Origin: Amorphochlora amoebiformis
Lineage: Eukaryota > Cercozoa > Chlorarachniophyceae
DNA length: 64,000 bases
Reading direction: 5' to 3'
Assembly: GCA_054601695.1 (NCBI GenBank)
Contig: BAAHQB010000097.1
Location: 62,001-126,000 of the forward strand
Both the position numbers and the translations under genes were made by a program. Shown here in pieces: positions 33,431 to 64,000 of this stretch; the first letter of the stretch is position 1; every line of letters starts with the position of its first letter. Below the pieces are notes generated by a model that did not search any database, was not told the origin of the DNA, and was given only the letters and a program-made list of their open reading frames with translations.

Positions 33431-34042
33431 ACTTATGTTCACATAGATATACCGGCGATACGGGAACAGTCGATGACCCTTTGAGCTTGAGCGGTACCTT
33501 AGAATTAAGAAATGTCTGGATTTGTTAGGAGAATCGACAAGGATTTGAGTGAGCTAGAATTAGAATTAGGATTAGGATGAGGATTAGGATTAGGATTAGG
33601 AAAGATTGGGATTAGGATTAGGATGAGGGTGAGGATTAGGATTAGGATTAGGATTAGAAAGATTGGTATTAGGATTAGGACTAGGATTATGATTAGGATT
33701 AGGATTAAGAAACACTTGGATTAGGATTAGGATTAGGATTTGGATTAGGATTAGGATTAGGCCTAGGAAAAGATTGGGATTAAGATTAGGATTCGGGTTG
33801 AACGGTACCTTCGAATCGAGTGAGGTTTGAGAGTATAGGATATCGATTAGGGTTTGGGTGAGGTTAGGATTAGGGTTCGAGTTAAGATCCAATAGTATAC
33901 TTTATTGCTCGCTATCTAGATGATATATTACTTTCGCTTGTGGTATATTGGTATGTGTGTATGTATCTATATTGTATACGCACAGAAATGTATTTCTTTA
34001 TATATATATATATATATTATATATATATATATTATATATTTA

Positions 34043-34087
<45 letters not shown>

Positions 34088-34126
34088 CACACACACACAC
34101 ACACGTATATACGTATACATATACAC

Positions 34127-34184
<58 letters not shown>

Positions 34185-34551
34185 CATATTCATTCATATC
34201 ACATGAAATACAACCGTTTTAAAATCATTCATAAGTATATACCTCATGGTCCCCAGCCATAAGCAGTAGATCACTGGAGGTTAGGATTATAATTAGGATT
34301 AGGGATTAGGGAGTTTGAGTTTGCGTCAAGGTTCGAGTCTTCGGGTTGGGGTAATGGGGTTACAGTTAGGCATTATAGAAAAGGTTAAGGTTTAAGGTTA
34401 GAGCATATACCTAAGACTAATATATTTTATATATATATATATGTGTAAATATATATATGTAATCGTGAAAAAATTTATATATATATTTCTCTCATGGATG
34501 ACTTACATATATGTAAATGTATGTATGTAAATACATATATATATATATATA

Positions 34552-34595
<44 letters not shown>

Positions 34596-35226
34596 ATATT
34601 ATATATACACATACATATACATACATATATATATAATTGATATATGCATATACATGTTTACACGTGACAATACACACGTAAACACGAAAACACACACACA
34701 AACACACACATACACATTCACACACAGCTTCCCAGAAAACATCTTTTATTATCCTACAGGATGGTGAGCTCACAGCCTCCAATAAAATCGGGAATCCCTG
34801 TACTAACTTCCAGAACATCGAAACGTATCGGCTGGGTTAAGGCGAAAACGTCAAGGGTTACAGATGAGATTATGAAACGAGAAGAGTAAAGGGACAAGAG
34901 GGAGAAAGCGAGAGAGAGAAAGAGGGCGAGGCCAGGCGAGGCGAGAGAAGAGAGGCGTGAACATAATTAAAAGTGACATTCACATTCACCTTGTATATAT
35001 ATTTACATATATATTTATTATATCTATATTTATGTACAAATTGTATGTATTGTAACAAAACTATGCGTATTATAGTGTATATATATAAAGATTTATTGTG
35101 ATGAGAATTTATATTTATGACCATACAAAAATAAATATATAATCTAGACAACATACATCCATACATATATATATATATATATATAAATATACATATGTAT
35201 GATATTTATATGTACACACACCAATA

Positions 35227-35266
<40 letters not shown>

Positions 35267-35782
35267 ATAATCCTCTGTGTTCGCCAATCACTCTTTGTCC
35301 TCTCCCTTGCTCTCTCCTCCCCTCTTGCCCTCGCTCTCTCCCTCCTCTCCCCCCTCCCTCTTCCCTCGCTCTCTCCCTCCTCTCCCCCCCCCTTCCCCTC
35401 GCTCTCTCCTTCTCTCCCTTTCAATCTCTGCGGTCTCTTATCTCTGGGTTGATTTCTCTCTGTTTGCCTGTCCCGATCCTCGATTCGATCTTTATATGTA
35501 CTTTATATATAGATATGTGTATTTATGTAACCGTATATGCACTTAGATATAATGTAATATATGTATATTTATATGTATATAACTTCACATATATATATAT
35601 ATATATATATGTATAACATATATACATATATATATATGTATTATATACATATATATATATATATACATGTATACATACATATTTATATAATATATACTTG
35701 GATGCTTTGAAAGACTGTTACTCCGTGAAATTAATTTTCATGTATGTATATATTATTTACGTACATATGAACATATACGTAA

Positions 35783-35819
<37 letters not shown>

Positions 35820-36029
35820 AGATATACTTGGATGTTGAAAAGACTGATACCTCCGAAAAATTAATTTTTGCCGAAGAAATCTGACACCTCTTCCATTCGG
35901 GGTTCTGCTCACTGGTAAATGGGATGTAAATAAGTACGTATATATATACTATATATATAGTATTTATATTTATGTGCACATATATATATATATATATATA
36001 TATTGTATATTTTGTACATAGATTTATAC

Positions 36030-36066
<37 letters not shown>

Positions 36067-36127
36067 TGTATATGTATATATGTATATATACATTTATAAT
36101 GTTTGTGTATTTACATACATACAAATG

Positions 36128-36177
<50 letters not shown>

Positions 36178-36590
36178 TTACATGTGAGGGTTACGGTGAG
36201 GTTAGGGTTAGGGTTGGGGCTAGCGTGTGTTACGGTTAGGGTTAGGGTTGGCGTTAGGGTTGGCGTTAGGGTTGTGTTTAGATTGGGACCCCTTCATCTC
36301 TTTCATCTCACTCTTGTAGGCTTCCGTTGGCTTTTTGCATAAGTATTTATGAATATTTACTAATTATGCATGATATGTTAGAAGCACATATGCATATGCA
36401 GATATGCTTCCGTATGTTTCAAATGTTCATATGTATACATATGTATATATGTATGCATATATGCATGTATGTAATCATAATAATATTTACTTATATGTAT
36501 ATTTAGATACATGTGTATTGCTCATCTCTTCATATACATGAACCATTATGTACACAAATACCAATGTAAATGCATCATATACACACGTGA

Positions 36591-36623
<33 letters not shown>

Positions 36624-36707
36624 GTTAGAATTTATGTATCTGTACAGATATAAATATGCATATACATACATAAATATGTATATATATATGTATATATATA
36701 TATATAT

Positions 36708-36739
<32 letters not shown>

Positions 36740-36836
36740 GTGTGTATATGTATATATATGTTTATGTGTGCGTGTGTGCATGCATACATACATAACATTC
36801 AACATACATACATATTATATATATATATATATATAC

Positions 36837-36881
<45 letters not shown>

Positions 36882-37162
36882 TATATATATTATATGTATT
36901 ATACATTGTATATATATTATACTAAATAAGTTAGAAAACATGTATATGTACATAAATATATACAAATATATATATTATGTATATCATACATATAACATAT
37001 ATATATGCAAATGTATATAAATCATACATATGTTATGTACATGTATGAAATCCGTACAAATTCATGTATATGTATCTTTATTATGTATCCACATCTTAAT
37101 GTATGGATACACAAAACAAAAACACGTACATATATATATATATATACGTTGTAATATATATA

Positions 37163-37247
<85 letters not shown>

Positions 37248-38420
37248 AATTTATATGCACGTAGATTTATATAGTTGCACACGTACATTTACATAAATAT
37301 ATCTTCATGTACATATGTACCCTGGAATTCTGACTAACTCGAAACACAAGGCTTTGAGAAAGCGTGGAACCCAGCTGAAGTATGGGAGTTTAAAGGTACT
37401 ATGATTAGTCTAGATTAGTACGGTTATGTTAGAAATCAATATGGCTCTGCCTCTTCTTTAGCGCTCTTTTTATTCATGTACCCTTCTCTCTATTCCTCCC
37501 TTTTATATCAATCCCGAGAAAGGTAGGGTTAAAGGGCTATGTTAGCGTTAAACTCATGAAGGATTAGCGTACGAGTTAGGGATAGTGTTCGGTTAGAGTT
37601 AGGGTTACGTTTGGGAGGTTCTTGGAGCCCAGCTGCATGTCGACGACTGGCATAATGGGCTTTCTGATGTCTGACAAGAATCTTCAGGGTTAGGTTTTTT
37701 TAGACAGGATTAGAGTTAGGGGATACCTTTTTTACCACTTTTCGACAGCTTATAGTACTTGGCGTAAGCGAGCTGGGCCTTGTATAGCCCAAGCTTCTCT
37801 CTCAACGCCTCGATCTTCTGATGCCTTTCCATGGCCTTAGAACAAACTCAGAATTACACCTTAAAGACATGACAGTATAGAGAAATTATCTCGAAATGCA
37901 CCGGAGCTCTACTCCTTTCGCTGACACGCGAATATGTATTCCTCACGAGGACTAACGTGGGACGAGGGGAAAAGAAGCACATATCCCCTCCTTACGGATT
38001 TTTCCCTGGAAACCCCTCTCCTATAAAATCAATTCTACCTGCGGGGCTAAGGTTTTGATGATTGAGTCCTTGAGCTGCAGGGTCTCCCGGGCCTGGATGG
38101 GAAACACATTCGTACTCACAATCTCCTTTTGTGCTCCCGACTATGCCTCCCGTTGTCACCCTCGAAATCTGTCTGTCCCTCCCCGGGCAAGTAGAGCATT
38201 CTACGGATTCTAGGCAGTACGTTGGATGCTCATGGGAGACTTCTGATGATTTAAATCAACACCAATGCCCAAAGACCACATTTGACTCGATCTTGAGAGA
38301 ATTTGGCTCAAAAATGAAGGAAATACCTTCCACGGGAAAAATACGAATTAAGAGTTAATTTACCTCTTCGAGACGCTCCTTCGTGTTCAAAAGCTTCTCC
38401 TGCAGCTCCTCGACCTGCAT
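30195..38420 (-). CDS. Coiled-coil and C2-domain protein (copine-like C2), 12 exons
   Basis: C2 domains bind phospholipid, often with calcium. Exons: 38420-38364 (ATG), 38092-38039, 37835-37727, 36320-36290, 35911-35851, 34831-34774, 33497-33453, 32819-32728, 32119-32069, 31698-31642, 31062-31032, 30226-30195 (TAG). All twelve phases agree; 225 residues. The first 55-60 residues form a heptad-like coiled coil ([17 protein letters not shown]). From about residue 65 the order [37 protein letters not shown] and PDFIGG matches the second C2 domain of copines (pattern YKSE...NPxWK...PIxFxV...DxIG). The tail is basic and Ser-rich, with no copine vWA domain. The start codon lies 109 bp from that of the MYST gene, divergently. 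Its introns hold telomeric and TA repeats plus exon echoes. Confidence 0.8.
30228..31031. repeat. Long degenerate interstitial telomeric array (TTAGGG)
   Basis: About 800 bp of TTAGGG units mixed with variants such as ATTTAGGGT and GGTTCAGG. It fills the intron between the last two exons of the C2 gene and carries two copies of the 40-bp element described separately. Confidence 0.95.
30314..30360. repeat. 40-bp telomere-associated element, one of several copies
   Basis: Core TTCAGCATGTCTTAGTCCGA. Other near-identical copies are at 30687-30731, 49392-49436, 51361-51405 and, reverse-complemented, 28726-28775. Diverged copies are at 28804-28845, 63470-63515 and 63541-63565. The clear copies lie next to telomere-like repeats, in fixed orientation to the TTAGGG strand. 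Confidence 0.9.
32254..32430 (-). pseudogene. Two decayed copies of C2-gene exon 32119-32069
   Basis: Copies at about 32254-32300 and 32388-32430 share the GGTTGAAGGATACC-like core and the following T-rich/GG segment with the true exon and its acceptor. Both lie upstream in the transcript, separated from the exon and from each other by TA repeat. Confidence 0.8.
33541..33890. repeat. TTAGGA-variant telomere-like array
   Basis: The dominant unit is GGATTA rather than GGGTTA, interrupted by AAAGATTGG spacers. It lies in an intron of the C2 gene. Confidence 0.9.
35697..35742 (-). pseudogene. Decayed copy of a C2-gene exon end and donor
   Basis: Matches 35826-35870, the 3' end and donor of exon 35911-35851, with several substitutions and small indels. 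The copy lies downstream of the true exon in the transcript. Confidence 0.8.
36185..36285. repeat. Interstitial telomeric repeat
   Basis: TTAGGG with GGCGTTAGGGTT variants, next to the 31-nt exon 36320-36290. Confidence 0.85.
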
Positions 38421-38529
38421 TTCGCTATACCACGATGCAATGGGAGACTGGCGCGAGAAAATATTTCGGCCAGGGTTTCGAAATAACTTTCCGGCTCGTT
38501 TATGTCCTTCCCTTGTCCAGATCAGACTG
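38421..38529. promoter_or_regulatory. Short divergent promoter region between the C2 and MYST genes
   Basis: About 109 bp (166 bp if the MYST start is 38587) separates the two divergent start codons. The sequence is mixed in composition, without TA tracts. No TATA box or other word stands out. The two 5' UTRs must overlap or be very short. Confidence 0.4.
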
Positions 38530-42292
<3,763 letters not shown>

Positions 42293-43108
42293 CTTATCAG
42301 TTAAGGGAGTTAGTAGGAATGTCGCGCTCTGCGCTGATCAACAATAGGTTAGAGGTAGTCAAACTTCGCATGCAGCAACTGTAAACATGCTCGCCGTGTC
42401 ACAGTGACCCATGCATCATCGCGGTCACATAAATCTAAGCTATTTAAATCTAAGCTATTTAAATCTAAGCTATTTGGTGTCATACTACCTATCTATCTAC
42501 TACTAGTACTAGTCTAGACTATCAGACTAACTGAAATGATCATGAGTCTAGATTTACGCAATCTATCTCTAGACTCGAATAAAGTCTTAACTAGCTTACC
42601 ATATGCCATATCATTGCAATTGCTTTCGTGTGTCTCTATAGATATACTTGATAGCATCGAACTGCTAGATCTAGTAGATACTCGAGATACCGGAGATAGT
42701 CTAGATTGTACGTCTAGTACGTATTGACGTATACTGATAGAATACACACACACGCACAGAAACACACCAGTATTATATCTGTATATACATGATATAGAAT
42801 ATATACGTACGGTACGTATGTATTATCATGCTGGTATGATGACTAACAGTCTATGTACATCTATACGCCTAGCATTCGACGCGTGGGCTTTGGACAGAAC
42901 ATACGTACGAACTGACATGTACGCACGGACATGTTCTGTAGATACACATACGTACGCACATTATAAATCGACCATCATGCGAACGTACGTATGTTTTAAA
43001 GTTCATATGTATACGTACGTATGACTTAAACGTACATACTTACATTGTATACGCATATCATCTACTGTGATGGAAGTGATAATTGCATATATATATGTAT
43101 ATATATAT

Positions 43109-43183
<75 letters not shown>

Positions 43184-43733
43184 CATAAATAAGTATATAC
43201 ACATATATATATATATATATATATCTAGATCTGTATATACTAGATATAGATCCGTAAAAAGAGTAGATAGAGCCGCTATGATTAGTGACGAGCTAATGAA
43301 AAACTGACTAGTACCATCGAATAAGGTAAATTTAGTTATCATTGAAACCGTTAGCATCTACATCAGGTTCGATTGTTGAGTACGTACGTGTAATATTATG
43401 ATAACGTGTGATAGTTACTAGCGTTAACCGTTGCGTACATCCATTCCATATTCACCAAGCACGATTGATAAGTATCATTTCCGTTATTATTCTGGATGTA
43501 ATTCAACGACGCCTCCTCCGATCTCGATCGTGTCTCCTGTGCGTGCGCATTTTTTTTGTTTATTTTTATTTATTGTTTATTTTAAGTTGATTTCATGTTA
43601 TTACGATATATGTGTATGTATATATGTATACATTATATATATATATATATGTATTTAAGTATTTATATATTTATATAATCTGTGTATATATTTACATATA
43701 TATATATATGTATGTATATATATATATATGTAA

Positions 43734-43764
<31 letters not shown>

Positions 43765-43778
43765 TATTTAAGTATCCA

Positions 43779-43814
<36 letters not shown>

Positions 43815-43864
43815 AGCCATTATACGTATGGAGACATAATGTGTGAGTATAGTTTATTTTTGAT

Positions 43865-43929
<65 letters not shown>

Positions 43930-44012
43930 TTGTGTGGGTACCAACATGTATTTCATGCGATAGACTATCATACACTAAAATAAAACACATACACTTACAA
44001 AAGCATAAATAC

Positions 44013-44072
<60 letters not shown>

Positions 44073-44177
44073 CTCACACATACATACATATATATGCCTA
44101 TATATGTTATATATATACATACGTATATATAATATATATATATATATATATACATACATATACATACATATATAAAT

Positions 44178-44244
<67 letters not shown>

Positions 44245-44315
44245 TAAACATACATACATACACAAATACCACACGATACATACATCCACATTCATACACA
44301 CATACATGCAAGCAT
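42293..44315. other. Convergent intergenic region, MYST and helicase genes
   Basis: Two kilobases between two stop codons. The first 750 bp are CTAG- and CGTACG-rich and hold a 15-bp tandem repeat. About 43240-43600 is balanced unique sequence with no recognisable exon. The rest is TA microsatellite. Confidence 0.45.
42433..42476. repeat. 15-bp tandem repeat, three copies
   Basis: The unit ATCTAAGCTATTTAA is repeated three times without change just downstream of the MYST stop codon. Confidence 0.85.
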
Positions 44316-63911
<19,596 letters not shown>

Positions 63912-63921
63912 CTGAGTGTAC

Positions 63922-63966
<45 letters not shown>

Positions 63967-64000
63967 TTATATAAATCTGTATAATACATATATAATATAT

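Noticed and set aside
34757-34840. Plus-strand exon candidate starting DGELTASNK
   Set aside because: The minus-strand reading ([15 protein letters not shown]) has a better donor (GTGAGC), keeps phase on both sides and matches the C2 domain.
37340-37395. Plus-strand exon candidate ([14 protein letters not shown])
   Set aside because: Splice sites and codons look good, but it lies in an intron of the minus-strand C2 gene and no plus-strand partner exons were found.

Overview
This is nuclear DNA from a eukaryote. Coding sequence occurs as very short exons (about 16-300 nt, mean near 50 nt in the largest gene) of ordinary base composition. The introns are almost pure (TA)n microsatellite, with some (TTAGGG)n and (GA)n. 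A PAM68-type photosystem II assembly factor with a hydrophobic leader followed by an Arg-rich, transit-like stretch suggests a photosynthetic protist with a nuclear-encoded and possibly complex (secondary) plastid. TTAGGG is the likely telomere unit. I cannot name the lineage.

I rebuilt eight genes by hand from splice sites, codon phase across introns and family motifs: (1) a DHHC palmitoyltransferase, minus, about 0.9-6.5 kb, 3' end outside the window; (2) an unidentified basic protein, plus, 7.1-12.0 kb; (3) PAM68, minus, 12.3-14.2 kb; (4) an unidentified polytopic membrane protein, plus, 14.4-26.6 kb; (5) a small protein with a possible SH3/KOW-like barrel, minus, 27.0-29.9 kb; (6) a coiled-coil plus C2-domain protein, minus, 30.2-38.4 kb; (7) an Esa1/Tip60-type MYST histone acetyltransferase, plus, 38.5-42.3 kb; (8) a DDX3/Ded1-type DEAD-box helicase with an RS-like N-terminus, minus, 44.3-63.9 kb, 30 exons seen, 5' end outside the window. 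No tRNA, rRNA, CRISPR array or intact transposon was recognised.

Neighbours mostly alternate in direction. Pairs 1/2, 3/4 and 6/7 are divergent, with 110-650 bp between start codons; pairs 2/3, 4/5 and 7/8 are tail to tail. Two convergent spacers (2/3 and 7/8) are rich in CTAG words, and the 4/5 spacer is similar in lacking TA tracts; all differ from the introns.

The most unusual signal is exon echoes. Beside many exons, inside the TA introns, lie decayed partial or complete copies of the same exon, often with its splice site. They include an array of four truncated copies of the helicase Q-motif exon, a helicase motif VI copy that has lost its acceptor and a catalytic arginine, and one full-length in-frame duplicate with both splice sites in the membrane-protein gene. 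I infer that TA tracts on both sides of each exon let exon cassettes duplicate and then decay. The introns also hold many interstitial telomeric arrays, one head-to-head telomeric junction inside a large inverted repeat, and a dispersed element of about 40 bp found next to telomeric repeats.
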